DNA of 64,000 nt from CAYUCJ01 sp049282265 (GCA_049282265.1 JBAPTR010000199.1:62001-126000); one strand, 5' to 3'; positions 1-8,802 are shown, counted from the first letter of the stretch. Numbers and translations: made by a program. The notes: generated from the sequence alone by a model not told the origin.

Positions 1-713
1 CCAACGCCTATTCCCATTATCATACACAAGGTATCCGCGACATAGACAACAGCGATTTCCATGTCTTCCTCATCCCATCCGCCGTCCAGATGGTGATTCC
101 GTATGATATTAATCATTCTATCGCTGAAATTCCATTTCTCAGCAATCAATGCGCCTAGCTCGGCATGGTCAATGCCGATAACCTGTTTTTCACCTTCTCT
201 GAAAGTAATATCCTGTTCTGTAATGATTTTCTCGATATGGTCGAAATAATTCCCCACATGCTCACTCAGAACGGTCTTTCCGATATCCTTCAGGAGAGAT
301 GCCGTAAATACCAGATCTTTGTCCTTCAAATCCTTGGCATTTGCTATTTCTTTAGCCATGAAAGCGGAGACAACGGCATGCTTCCACAATTCGCCCGCCC
401 TCAGGTCATATCCGTCCTGGGCCTGTTTCAGGTTCTCGTTGCCCAGATCCAGAAGCGCCATATCAACCACTTGGTTGATGCCCAGATAGGCGACTGCCTG
501 ATGAATGGAATCCACCTTTCTGGAAAGTCCAAAGAACGGCGAATTGCACATTTTCAGCAAGTTTGCCGTCAGCGCGGAATCGTACTGAATAATATCAGCC
601 AGATCGGAAGCGGAACTTAAAGGATCTTTGGCAACGGCCATGACCTTTTGGGTTACCTGCGGGATAGGCTTAATATTATCAATTCCTTTAATTATGGCTT
701 CTATATTATTCAT
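1..713 (-). CDS. HDOD domain signalling protein (3' end outside window)
   Basis: The reverse strand reads without a stop from ATG at 713 to the window edge, about 237 residues; the C-terminus is missing. The start overlaps the cheD stop by 4 bp (ATGA), so the two are translationally coupled. The protein opens with the HDOD signature KPIPQV, followed by ALTANLLKMCNSPFFGLS and a VAYLG segment. The HD-type metal motif reads KDIGKT, so the first His is replaced by Lys, as is common in HDOD proteins, which are usually regulatory rather than phosphodiesterases. It closely resembles the C-terminal half of the CheD-HDOD fusion at 4478-5815. The role is probably in the chemotaxis or motility output of the cheYAD operon; the exact function is unknown. 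Confidence 0.9.
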   Translation of the reverse strand, partial: MNNIEAIIKGIDNIKPIPQVTQKVMAVAKDPLSSASDLADIIQYDSALTANLLKMCNSPFFGLSRKVDSIHQAVAYLGINQVVDMALLDLGNENLKQAQDGYDLRAGELWKHAVVSAFMAKEIANAKDLKDKDLVFTASLLKDIGKTVLSEHVGNYFDHIEKIITEQDITFREGEKQVIGIDHAELGALIAEKWNFSDRMINIIRNHHLDGGWDEEDMEIAVVYVADTLCMIMGIGV

Positions 714-1189
714 ATCTTTATGAATTGCTGGCCTGATACTTTGAGCCAACTCACTCCGTCTTGGACCTGAAGTTTAATGGTCCTATTAACGTTCCCCCCG
801 ACCTCCTCATAATCAATCATAACCTTGTTTTTCCAGAAAATCTTTCTCAAGGCCATATGGTTTCTCTTGCCGATATTGAAAAAGCCTTTCTGATCCAGGA
901 CCTGGGCGCCTCCTACCACAATGACTTTCATTCTCTGTTTTACCGCGCCCAGCTTATATGCCGCTTTGAACAGGTTGGGAATGCCCGTATCGGCAAACAT
1001 GTAAGGGTTTTTTTGGGCCTTTCCTTTGTCTAGATTGGAGTCCGGTAGCATATAGTGCAGCAACCCTCCAACCTTGGCAACAGGATCGTAAATCGAAACC
1101 CCTATACAGGACCCTAATGAGTAGGTGATCAGGACGGAATCGATGTCGTGGCTCACCTTCATATCAGAAACGCCTACAATGATATTCAC
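710..1189 (-). CDS. cheD: Chemoreceptor glutamine deamidase CheD
   Basis: A 159-residue CheD, full length for the family. CheD deamidates receptor glutamines and, in CheC systems, is modulated by CheY-P. The catalytic residues are visible: Thr22, Cys28 in GSC, and His45 in GLLHYMLP, matching the Thr21/Cys27/His44 triad known from Thermotoga CheD. The start is GTG, preceded by an AAGGGA site. It lies 21 bp downstream of cheA and overlaps the HDOD gene by 4 bp. No cheC is visible in the window. A second CheD domain is fused to HDOD upstream (4478-5815). Confidence 0.93.
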   Translation of the reverse strand: MNIIVGVSDMKVSHDIDSVLITYSLGSCIGVSIYDPVAKVGGLLHYMLPDSNLDKGKAQKNPYMFADTGIPNLFKAAYKLGAVKQRMKVIVVGGAQVLDQKGFFNIGKRNHMALRKIFWKNKVMIDYEEVGGNVNRTIKLQVQDGVSWLKVSGQQFIKI

Positions 1190-1210
1190 TTAAATCCCTT
1201 CCAGTTTCGT

Positions 1211-3415
1211 TCAATAGTCTTCCCGGGCAATTTCGAACAACCCGGCGACGTCAAGAATAAGCCCAACCCTGCCGTCTCCCATAATGGCGCCCCCCGCAAG
1301 CCCTCTGATATGTTTGAGGTTTTCGCCAAGGCTTTTGATGACCACTTCTTCCTTTCCCAGAAGTTCATCAAGCAAGAGACACATCTGATACTTTTCGTGT
1401 TCTACCGCAACAACGAGTCCTTCCCAGGGGTTTTGGTATTTCCCTTTGGTGCCCACAATCCTGTCAAGCCTGATAAGGGGAATGAGTTTTCCCCTTACCA
1501 AGACCATCTCCCCTTTTCCCTTCACAGTGGAATACTGGGCCTTTTCCGGCCTGAAGGACTCCAAAATAGCCAGCGCGGGGATAATGTAACGTTCCTCCCC
1601 GACCTTGACCACCATCCCTTCAATAATGGCGAGGGTCAAGGGCAAGTTGATGGTGAAAATGGAGCCCTGGCCCGGAGTACTGTTGATCTCAACCCTTCCC
1701 CTGAGTTTCTCGATCGCTTTCTTGACCACATCCATTCCCACTCCGCGACCGGAAACTTCGGTTACCTCCCTGGCCGTTGAAAACCCCGGTTGAAAAATCA
1801 AATTGTAGATTTCGGAATCACTCAGATCGGCCTCATCCGTGACCATTTTATTCGCTTTCGCCTTTTCAAGGATCCTCTCCCTGTCCAACCCCTTTCCATC
1901 GTCCGAGATCTCAATAATTACATTCCCTCCACGATGATAGGCCTGGAGTTGTAACGAACCATTGGCAGGTTTCCCGTTTGCCTCTCTGGTTTGAGGCTCC
2001 TCAATCCCGTGATCAACCGCATTGCGTATCATGTGGACCATCGGTTCATAAAGTTCGTCCACCACATTTCGGTCGATCTCCGTATCCTCTCCTCCCATGG
2101 TCAATGTTACCTGTTTTCCGGATTTTTTTGCCAAGTCCCTGACCAACCGTACCATTTTTTGAAAAGTGCTTCGAATGGGAACCATCCGCAGGGACATGGC
2201 CGTTTTTTGAAGCGTGGAAGTGATTTGATTGAGCTGGTTCAGGTTCTGGTTCAGCTTCTGATTCCCAACGGAGATCAGGGTTTCATTCTGCCTCAGCATG
2301 GATTGTGCAATGACCAGTTCTCCGGTCATGTCCACCAGTATATCCAGCTTTTTGGTGTCCACCTTGATCTGGAGATCCAGGGGCTTTTTTCCACCGAACT
2401 TCTTCTGACTGCGCAGGGCCTCAACGACTTCCCTAGGATCTGCCGATCTCTCTTCTACAAGGATCTCGCCCAGTTTTTTGTCCGGTTTCTCTTCTTGTTC
2501 CTTAAGGCTCTCATCAAGTTTTTCCTTGGTTATGACGCCTTCTTCAACGAGGATTTCGCCCAACAGTTTCCCGGAAAGGGCATCACTCCTGGAGATAAAG
2601 GACTGAATCTTATCTAAAAGCGGGTTGATATCCAATCCCCTCTCAAGCGCCGTGCCGTTTCTAAGTCCCTCCTCAACGCCCTGAATCATGCGTTTCAACA
2701 TATCCACCGATTCAAGCACAAGATCCACCACGTTACCCTCAACCTTGATATCTCCATCACGAGCCTTATCAAGCAGGTTCTCGGAGCCGTGTGCGAGTTT
2801 GTTTATCTTCTCCAAATGGAGAAACGCGGAGACTCCCTTAATGGTGTGAAAGGGTCTGAAAATGGCATTGATCGCTTCCAGATTCTCGGGGTCATCTTCG
2901 AGATCGATCAGGTTGAGCTCGATTGAAGCAAGGTTTTCAAGGGATTCTGAAACAAAATCGCTTAAGATCTCGCGATCTTCCTCATTCAATTCCTGGATTT
3001 CTTCTGCGTCTTGGTTCTGAACATTCTCGTTAGAGTCGTGGTTTTCTGTTTCTTTTACATTTTCTTCACGAGGTGTGAGATCCGGGGGCCCCAACTTCTC
3101 GAGAAGTGGCCCCATATCTTTCTTGAAATCCTCCTCACGACTCGCTGCACGAAATATATCTTGAAGACAGCCGACACCCTCCTCCAAGGGCGCGACATCA
3201 CTCTCCTCAAAAAGAATGAGTTTTTCAAGGTATTGCTTGACAGCACCAGTGAGTCTCCGAAAAACAGGCTGATCAATCTGCCCGGAAAGCCCTTCAATGG
3301 CATCAATGCTGTTCATGATCTTGCCCAGTGACTGGATATCCTCTCCATCCAGAGTCACCACCTCCAATGCCATGAGTTCCAGTTGCTTCCCGATAGGTTT
3401 TAATCCCTGAGACAT
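1211..3415 (-). CDS. cheA: Chemotaxis histidine kinase CheA
   Basis: A 734-residue CheA. Order: an N-terminal helical region (1-110), an acidic linker, an HPt domain around 150-250 with phospho-acceptor His190 in FHTIKG, a linker holding two copies of LGEILVEE (about 285-292 and 315-322), the dimerisation and HATPase domains (350-595; N box HMIRNAVDHG, G boxes DDGKGL and GRGVGMD), and a C-terminal CheW-like domain (597-734). It should phosphorylate the adjacent CheY. There is no P2 CheY-binding domain of the enteric type. Start ATG follows GGAGG. It lies in the operon cheY-cheA-cheD-HDOD, without cheW, cheR or cheB in the window. Confidence 0.96.
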   Translation of the reverse strand: MSQGLKPIGKQLELMALEVVTLDGEDIQSLGKIMNSIDAIEGLSGQIDQPVFRRLTGAVKQYLEKLILFEESDVAPLEEGVGCLQDIFRAASREEDFKKDMGPLLEKLGPPDLTPREENVKETENHDSNENVQNQDAEEIQELNEEDREILSDFVSESLENLASIELNLIDLEDDPENLEAINAIFRPFHTIKGVSAFLHLEKINKLAHGSENLLDKARDGDIKVEGNVVDLVLESVDMLKRMIQGVEEGLRNGTALERGLDINPLLDKIQSFISRSDALSGKLLGEILVEEGVITKEKLDESLKEQEEKPDKKLGEILVEERSADPREVVEALRSQKKFGGKKPLDLQIKVDTKKLDILVDMTGELVIAQSMLRQNETLISVGNQKLNQNLNQLNQITSTLQKTAMSLRMVPIRSTFQKMVRLVRDLAKKSGKQVTLTMGGEDTEIDRNVVDELYEPMVHMIRNAVDHGIEEPQTREANGKPANGSLQLQAYHRGGNVIIEISDDGKGLDRERILEKAKANKMVTDEADLSDSEIYNLIFQPGFSTAREVTEVSGRGVGMDVVKKAIEKLRGRVEINSTPGQGSIFTINLPLTLAIIEGMVVKVGEERYIIPALAILESFRPEKAQYSTVKGKGEMVLVRGKLIPLIRLDRIVGTKGKYQNPWEGLVVAVEHEKYQMCLLLDELLGKEEVVIKSLGENLKHIRGLAGGAIMGDGRVGLILDVAGLFEIAREDY

Positions 3416-3469
3416 TACTACAACGCCTCCGCCGTGCTCAATCGACTATGTTCACATCATGCCGGCCCA

Positions 3470-3853
3470 CTAGTCGCCCAGGACCTTTTCCAGTTTCTCG
3501 CTGAAGGTCTCCGGCGTGAAGGGCTTCATGATGTAGTTATTTACACCGGCCTTGACCGCTTCAATGACATTTTCCTTCTGCCCCTCGGCCGTCACCATGA
3601 CAAAGGGAATATCTTTTAGGCTTGCATTCCCCCTTACGGCCTTCAGCAGATCCAGGCCGCTCATCTTTGGCATGTTCCAGTCGGACACGATCAGCCCTAC
3701 AGGATCCTTTTTCAATTCCGAAAGTGCCGCGCTCCCATCTTCAGCTTCCACAATGTTGGAAAAGCCGAGTTGTTTCAGAACGCCTTTCACAATCCGCCTC
3801 ATCGTGGCAAAATCATCCACTATCAAGACCTTGATGCTCGTATCAAAACCCAT
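3470..3853 (-). CDS. cheY: Chemotaxis response regulator CheY
   Basis: A stand-alone receiver domain of 127 residues. The acidic pocket Asp13-Asp14, phospho-acceptor Asp58 (SDWNMPKMSG), Thr88 and Lys110 (MKPF) are all present, so it should be phosphorylated by CheA encoded 55 bp downstream. A strong GGGAGGA site precedes the ATG. There is no output domain, which fits a diffusible switch regulator, but a stand-alone receiver acting on another partner cannot be excluded. Confidence 0.95.
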   Translation of the reverse strand: MGFDTSIKVLIVDDFATMRRIVKGVLKQLGFSNIVEAEDGSAALSELKKDPVGLIVSDWNMPKMSGLDLLKAVRGNASLKDIPFVMVTAEGQKENVIEAVKAGVNNYIMKPFTPETFSEKLEKVLGD

Positions 3854-3952
3854 CTAAGATTCCTCCCGGAGAACTTTTTTTTTCTTCCATCAACCCCCAT
3901 AACGAATTCCAACGAATTCGCTTTATCCTACTTGTCCAAGGAAGCGAACATG

Positions 3953-4054
3953 AGAAAGATTGTCAGGTTCGCTTCCACCGAGTTGCGCATAGGATGCCCG
4001 CTTGCGGTATGAGTCGGCTTTCCAACTAGACATCATCGTGCCCATGGAGGGGCT
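3953..4054 (+). repeat. Partial copy H of the dispersed palindromic repeat
   Basis: Matches only the right-hand part of the repeat family: the GATTGTCAGGTTCGCTTCC segment, the CATAGGATGCCCGCTTGCGG segment, and the start of the accessory module (CATCATCGTGCCCATGGA). The palindromic core is missing. It sits in the 364-bp gap between the cheY start and the small ORF at 4218. The gap also holds a tandem AACGAATTC doublet near 3901; nothing else was recognised. Confidence 0.7.
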
Positions 4055-4217
4055 ACAAAACAATAGGACTAGCAAGATGCATACCAATACCGACATTCCC
4101 TGAAAGCACAGGCCTTCCACCGGCTTGACCTCTTTCTAATCGCTAAGAAGTCATTATTTTGACAGATTCGATCATCATTTTTTGGCATTCAAGCGCCAAG
4201 TTTCCTAAGTATTGTTC

Positions 4218-4370
4218 TCAGGTCGGCATGACGCCTTCCGGCAAAAATGGCAGTCGCTTCCATAAGGACCATTTCTTGTTATTCCCGGCAACCAAACTCT
4301 GATGAGTGATGAAGGATTCAAAAAATCCCCCACTGAGCACATACTCACCTTCCTTGATGGAAAATGCCAT
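4218..4370 (-). CDS. Possible 50-residue protein, no recognised family
   Basis: A short frame that begins at an ATG preceded by GAAGGA seven bases upstream, just downstream of the CheD-HDOD gene. The product opens MAFSIKEGEYVLSGGFFESF and has no signal peptide or membrane segment. A longer reading from a TTG at 4433 is possible. Nothing about the function can be inferred, and it may be chance. Confidence 0.3.
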   Translation of the reverse strand: MAFSIKEGEYVLSGGFFESFITHQSLVAGNNKKWSLWKRLPFLPEGVMPT

Positions 4371-4477
4371 GAGGGGTCCTTCGTTATCAGTGGACTTGGA
4401 TAGACACGAACTCTTGACAGAGAGGTCTCTCAAGACAAAACGTCAGCTTTTTGGCGACTCATTACCGATTCCCATTT

Positions 4478-5815
4478 TCAGCTGTCCACGGAGGCAGGGT
4501 GAAAGAGGGTTTTGGGTATCCGGTCAATCAATACGGGGAGATGTTGCAGGGTTAACCCCAACCTTTCCAAAATACCTGACAAACTGCTGGTGTCAAATCG
4601 CTCAATTTCCTGACCCACCTGAAACTTCGACATCAAGAGGTCCGAAAGGTAGACCAGGGCCACAAGGTTCTCGTCTTCAAAAGCCTTCTCGGGATGGTGG
4701 TGACATGAAATCACGTTGATCAGATTACGCGGCAGGTCCCATTTTTCTGCAAGCCGCCTTCCGATTTCAGTATGATCAGTACCCAACATCTGCTTTTCAA
4801 TTTCACAAAACCCGGTATCTCCCTCAAGAGCGATTCGATAGAAAAAGGGGGCGTTTGCAGCCACATATTGATCCAACGGGATCTTGCCGATATCATGCAG
4901 GAGTCCGGCGGTGTAGGCGAGATCCATAGGGACTTTGCCGGTAAAAGCAGCAAGTTCCTGAGCGACCATGGCCGTTCCGAGTGCGTGTTGGAACAGGCCG
5001 CCCTTGCACAGGGAATAGCCATTTAACGATTGAGGAAAAAGAGATTCCACGGAAGCGGAGATCACGATTCTCAGAAGGCTTTTTTCACCCAGAACGATGA
5101 TTGCACGGTCTATGGAATCGATCTCCATTCGAAGACCCATGATAGCGCTGTTGCAGAGATTTAGGACCCTTCCGCTGATCACCTGATCCATCCGAATTTC
5201 ATCCCCTATTTCCTGCATGGAGTATTTGTCTTCCTGTATCATACGGATGACTTTAAGGGCAACCTGGGGGATGGGCTTCACTCTTTCGATAGCCTCATCT
5301 GCATTGAAATCCGTTTTCCTTTTCGAATCAGGAATTGGCGTTTCGTCAACGGGCCATGCAGGTTCGATAGCGGTTTTGAGTTGATAAAGATCCAGGCTCA
5401 TCTTACGCCCTACATAACCTCCCGTCTCCATTTCATCGATGCGTATCCCGTGCTCTTTCATATGTCTCTGCACCACCTCTGCGGTTCGCCCGCCAATGTC
5501 CAAAGACAGATCTTGTTCGGATAAAGGACCGACCAGGGAACCACCGGCAATGCATGCCCTCACCCCCTCCTTCGAAGCACCCGCTTCTATCATGGCCTCC
5601 AGAAAATAGGGGATACCGGTGGTGGCATAGGTTTCGGGTTGAAAAACCACATCCGTCCCGGTGGGTTGCGGCAAAAGGATATGAAGCATGCCTCCCACGC
5701 ATGCTTCTTGATCGACCAGGGTGACTCCCACGCAACTCCCCAGATAGGCTTCAAGGTCCAGTTTGCCTTTCTTTCCAATGACAGAGCTACCCGAAGGAAC
5801 AATTCGTTTTTCCAT
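4478..5815 (-). CDS. CheD-HDOD fusion protein
   Basis: A 445-residue fusion. Residues 1-155 are a CheD domain with Cys28 (LGSCVGV) and His45 (GGMLHILLP), but the position of the catalytic Thr (six before the Cys) is Glu22. Residues about 175-430 form an HDOD domain opening VKPIPQVALK, with an intact HD pair in GLLHDIGKI. The same two domains are encoded as separate, overlapping genes 3.3 kb downstream (cheD at 710-1189, HDOD at 1-713). The fusion implies a physical partnership between CheD and HDOD proteins. It may be a divergent paralogue whose deamidase activity is weakened and which links receptor adaptation or CheY-P sensing to an HDOD output. The family assignment of both halves is firm; the function is inferred. 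Confidence 0.92.
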   Translation of the reverse strand: MEKRIVPSGSSVIGKKGKLDLEAYLGSCVGVTLVDQEACVGGMLHILLPQPTGTDVVFQPETYATTGIPYFLEAMIEAGASKEGVRACIAGGSLVGPLSEQDLSLDIGGRTAEVVQRHMKEHGIRIDEMETGGYVGRKMSLDLYQLKTAIEPAWPVDETPIPDSKRKTDFNADEAIERVKPIPQVALKVIRMIQEDKYSMQEIGDEIRMDQVISGRVLNLCNSAIMGLRMEIDSIDRAIIVLGEKSLLRIVISASVESLFPQSLNGYSLCKGGLFQHALGTAMVAQELAAFTGKVPMDLAYTAGLLHDIGKIPLDQYVAANAPFFYRIALEGDTGFCEIEKQMLGTDHTEIGRRLAEKWDLPRNLINVISCHHHPEKAFEDENLVALVYLSDLLMSKFQVGQEIERFDTSSLSGILERLGLTLQHLPVLIDRIPKTLFHPASVDS

Positions 5816-5887
5816 TTACCATTCAGCTCCAAATCAATCAGTTTTTTTCCACCATCGGAGGTCCGTCGTTCTTCCCAGGCCTTCTAT

Positions 5888-5915
5888 TTAATAAGCATAA
5901 AACATGCCATATCAA
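5888..5915 (-). promoter_or_regulatory. Possible sigma-70 promoter of the CheD-HDOD gene
   Basis: On the minus strand TTGATA (5915-5910) and TATTAA (5893-5888) are separated by 16 bp, about 75 bp upstream of the ATG at 5815, in AT-rich DNA. Read by eye only. Confidence 0.35.
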
Positions 5916-5998
5916 AACGGCCACAAAATCCCCTTGCCATGTTTCGCATATTGCGATAATGATTTTCACTAATCAGTTAATAAAACAGTATGGAGTCC

Positions 5999-6260
5999 GG
6001 AACTCAGGAGGAGAACCTGAGGGTCTTTTTCAGATGCTTGCTCATAGTGCACTTGGCAATTCACTCCTACATGGACGGCTATTTGGGGTTTACGCCTCCG
6101 GAAGCCTTGGCGCTCTCCAATGACTATCCTTAAACCCCAAACGGGCGTCCATCTCCTCCGGAGTGTTTAGAAAGTGTCTGAAAAAGAGCGTCAGGTCCTC
6201 ATCCAGTACGTTCCTCATGGGCTGCCGTTTGCGGCATAAACCAGCTTCTAGGAAGTCATC
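5999..6260 (+). repeat. Dispersed palindromic repeat, copy A
   Basis: A full-length member of the intergenic repeat family. Inner arms are ATGGACGGCTATTTGGGG (from 6071) and CCCCAAACGGGCGTCCAT (to 6152), around a 38-bp loop. Outer arms are the CTTTTTCAGATGCTTGCT and GAAAGTGTCTGAAAAAGAG segments. The right tail carries GCTGCCGTTTGCGGCATAAACC. Its loop is almost identical to that of copy F and unlike the other copies. It occupies the gap between the divergent CheD-HDOD and nadE genes. Confidence 0.85.
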
Positions 6261-6319
6261 AATGGTCTGGCTGTCTCTTGATGTTAAAGATACTCTTTGG
6301 GCTATTAAGGGGAACCCGA

Positions 6320-7960
6320 GTGAAAATCGCCCTCTGTCAAATCAATCCCATTATCGGTGATTTTGAATATAACACCGGCCTCATTCTCGATGCCACTGCC
6401 CTGGCCCGAAAAAGTGGCTGTGAACTGGCCGTTTTTCCTGAATTGTCTCTCATTGGATATCCCCCGAAGGACCTCCTGGAAAAACCCTCATTCATAGAGG
6501 AAAACCTGGCCCAGTTGAAGAAAGTCGCCTCGCAGATCCAGTCCATTTCCATACTGTGCGGCTACGTGGAACGTAATACGGGCCGGGTCGGAAAGCCCCT
6601 TTTGAACAATGTGGCCCTGCTCAGCGAGGGTACGATCGCCCGGCGGGGAGGGAAACGGTTGCTTCCCACGTATGACGTTTTTGATGAGACCCGTTATTTC
6701 GAACCTGCGGATCGAAGCCTCGTTTTTGAAATATCAGGAAAGCGGTTTGGCGTTACCATTTGTGAAGACATCTGGAATGGTTCCTTTTCTGGAGGAGCCC
6801 CCATTTACGGCCTGGACCCGGTGAAAGAACTGGCGAAACAAGGGATCGATATGCTCTTCAATATATCGGCTTCTCCCTATACCCTGAACAAAGAAGCCGT
6901 GCGACTGCAAATCCTCAAGAAGCTGTCTGCCGTCTACCGGATACCGACCCTTTACTGCAACCAGGTCGGCGGAAACGATGACCTTCTTTTCGATGGGTCC
7001 AGCATGGTCGTTGATTCAGAGGGTAGATTGGTCGGCCTTGCAAAACCATTTGAGCCGGACATGCTCGTCTGGGATACGGACCAAAGGTACGAGGAGATCC
7101 GGGACCCATGGCAGCAAGGTGAGGCGGCGATGCTTCAGGGTCTCATCATGGGGACACGGGACTATGCCATGAAATGCGGCTTTAAGCGCGCACTGGTAGG
7201 TCTTAGCGGGGGAATAGATTCCTCTCTTGTGGCGTACGTCGCCGCAGAGGCTCTCGGCCCCGAAAACCTCATGGGGGTGGCCATGCCCTCACCCTACACG
7301 TCGAAAATGAGCAAAGAGGACGCCCGGCTTCTCTCTGGGAACCTCGGCATTCGCCTCGAAGAAATCCCCATCGGCGACCTCTTCCAAGGCTACAAGGATG
7401 CATTGAAAACCCTTTTTGCCGGGCTTACGGAAGACGAGGCTGAGGAGAACATTCAGGCACGCATAAGAGGAAATATCCTCATGGCTCTTTCCAACAAAAT
7501 GAATGCCCTTCTCCTGACCACCGGCAACAAGTCCGAACTGGCCATGGGCTACTGTACCCTTTACGGTGACATGAGTGGCGGCCTGGCTGTCATCTCCGAC
7601 CTTCCGAAGACCTCTTGTTACCGCGTGGCCCGATATATCAACAGAAATAGGGAGATTATCCCCCGGCGCATCATCTCAAGGCCTCCTTCAGCGGAACTGA
7701 GGCCAAACCAGACGGATCAGGATTCCCTGCCTCCCTATGAGATCCTGGATGAGATACTTGAGGCTGCACTTGAACGAAATCTAGGGCCTGATGAAATCGT
7801 GGCCTTGGGACATGAAAGGAAGACCGTCCAGGAGGTGCTCGGCAGGCTCGCAATGAATGAATACAAAAGGCGTCAGGCCCCACCCGGCCTGAAGGTCACC
7901 TCAAAGGCGTTCGGGTATGGCAGGAGGTATCCCATAGCCAGGGGCAGGCGAACGTTTTGA
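6320..7960 (+). CDS. nadE: Glutamine-dependent NAD+ synthetase
   Basis: ATP-dependent amidation of nicotinic acid adenine dinucleotide to NAD+, with ammonia taken from glutamine. The N-terminal nitrilase-type glutaminase has the Glu41 (FPELS), Lys112 (GGKRLLP) and Cys148 (TICEDIW) triad. The C-terminal synthetase carries the PP-loop GLSGGIDSS near residue 294. A GTG start at 6320 is preferred because AAGGGGA lies just upstream and translation then begins MKIALCQINP, typical of the family; an in-frame ATG at 6278 would add 14 residues from inside the intergenic region. Length 546, normal for the two-domain form. Confidence 0.95.
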   Translation: MKIALCQINPIIGDFEYNTGLILDATALARKSGCELAVFPELSLIGYPPKDLLEKPSFIEENLAQLKKVASQIQSISILCGYVERNTGRVGKPLLNNVALLSEGTIARRGGKRLLPTYDVFDETRYFEPADRSLVFEISGKRFGVTICEDIWNGSFSGGAPIYGLDPVKELAKQGIDMLFNISASPYTLNKEAVRLQILKKLSAVYRIPTLYCNQVGGNDDLLFDGSSMVVDSEGRLVGLAKPFEPDMLVWDTDQRYEEIRDPWQQGEAAMLQGLIMGTRDYAMKCGFKRALVGLSGGIDSSLVAYVAAEALGPENLMGVAMPSPYTSKMSKEDARLLSGNLGIRLEEIPIGDLFQGYKDALKTLFAGLTEDEAEENIQARIRGNILMALSNKMNALLLTTGNKSELAMGYCTLYGDMSGGLAVISDLPKTSCYRVARYINRNREIIPRRIISRPPSAELRPNQTDQDSLPPYEILDEILEAALERNLGPDEIVALGHERKTVQEVLGRLAMNEYKRRQAPPGLKVTSKAFGYGRRYPIARGRRTF

Positions 7961-8046
7961 TGCCTCAATTTAACAAAAACAAACAAACCGTTTCCGGAAT
8001 GTGTTAACGGATAGGCTACATGAGGTCATATGAAAAGGGGAGTATC

Positions 8047-8340
8047 ATGAGTTTTCTGAAAAAAATACTGACGTGGGGGAGTCTCGCAGCCATTCTGTAT
8101 GTTCTCTTGAGCTATCATTTTATTTTTGTAGGCAAGGATGTCAAATTATTAAAGAAATCACAGCTTACATTGAATTATACATTTTACAGCATCCCAGGGA
8201 AAACCAACCGAAAAATCATTTCCATTGATGCGTTAAGGAAAGACGGAATTGCAGATCTTCTGGTAGAGATAGGCAGAATAAGCCCGGAGCAGAGAGATAT
8301 GTTTCTGGATCAATATCAGAAAAAAACAGACTCGGAATGA
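8047..8340 (+). CDS. Small membrane-anchored protein, unknown function
   Basis: A 97-residue product from ATG at 8047, which has AAAGGGGAG directly upstream; an ATG at 8020 is less likely. One hydrophobic segment at about residues 7-28 (LTWGSLAAILYVLLSYHFIF) suggests a single N-terminal membrane helix, followed by a charged soluble domain ending in Lys/Glu-rich sequence. It follows nadE by 86 bp and meets the next gene tail to tail with 15 bp between stops. No family recognised. Confidence 0.7.
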   Translation: MSFLKKILTWGSLAAILYVLLSYHFIFVGKDVKLLKKSQLTLNYTFYSIPGKTNRKIISIDALRKDGIADLLVEIGRISPEQRDMFLDQYQKKTDSE

Positions 8341-8355
8341 TGATTTCGTTACGGG

Positions 8356-8802
8356 TTAGACCTCAAAATCTACCTTGATCTTAAAGACCTGAATGGCAGG
8401 CAAGTTCAGAATCTCTTTTACTCCGGTTTCTTCAGTGATTGCGTCCAGTGCGTCACCAATGGTGCTCATGTCTTCAGCAATAAAAGTGAACCAGACATTG
8501 TAAACATGGTTCCTGAGATAGTTGTGGGTAACGCCCGGGTAACCGTTGACAGTTGCAACAAATGAATCCAGTTTCTTTTCAGGGACCTTTGCAGCACAAA
8601 GGGTGCTCTTGAAGTTCAACCGGTTCGAATGGAAATTGCCACCGATCCTTCTGATGATCCCCTTCTCTTTCAATGCCTTCACACGATCAAGCACCTCATT
8701 TTCAGGCAGCTTCAGCCTTTCAGCCACCACTTGGTAGGGATGGGAAACAATGGGGAAATCCGATTGGATCTCATTGAGGATATCCTTATCCAATTTGTCC
8801 AT
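8356..8802 (-). CDS. Siroheme decarboxylase subunit (AhbA/AhbB family)
   Basis: A 148-residue Lrp/AsnC-fold protein: a winged-helix N-terminus (MDKLDKDILNEIQ, GIIRRIGGNF) and a C-terminal domain with GVTHNYLRNHVYNVWFT, typical of siroheme decarboxylases rather than true regulators. AhbA and AhbB together remove two carboxylates from siroheme to give 12,18-didecarboxysiroheme. The ATG at 8802 follows AAAGGA and overlaps the ahbD end by 17 bp. Its position after ahbD and hemB supports the role. Only one of the two subunits is encoded here, and I cannot tell whether it is AhbA or AhbB. Confidence 0.85.
   Translation of the reverse strand: MDKLDKDILNEIQSDFPIVSHPYQVVAERLKLPENEVLDRVKALKEKGIIRRIGGNFHSNRLNFKSTLCAAKVPEKKLDSFVATVNGYPGVTHNYLRNHVYNVWFTFIAEDMSTIGDALDAITEETGVKEILNLPAIQVFKIKVDFEV

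Noticed and set aside
1148..1780. A 210-codon plus-strand frame opposite cheA
   Set aside because: Shadow of cheA; it has no independent ribosome site or homology.
4478..5815. HD-GYP cyclic-di-GMP phosphodiesterase
   Set aside because: The HDxGK pair is present but the GYP motif and HD-GYP ligand spacing are not; the VKPIPQ opening is HDOD.
5999..6260. The repeats as transcription terminators or as CRISPR units
   Set aside because: No T-run follows the arms, and copies are dispersed singly, not spaced in an array.
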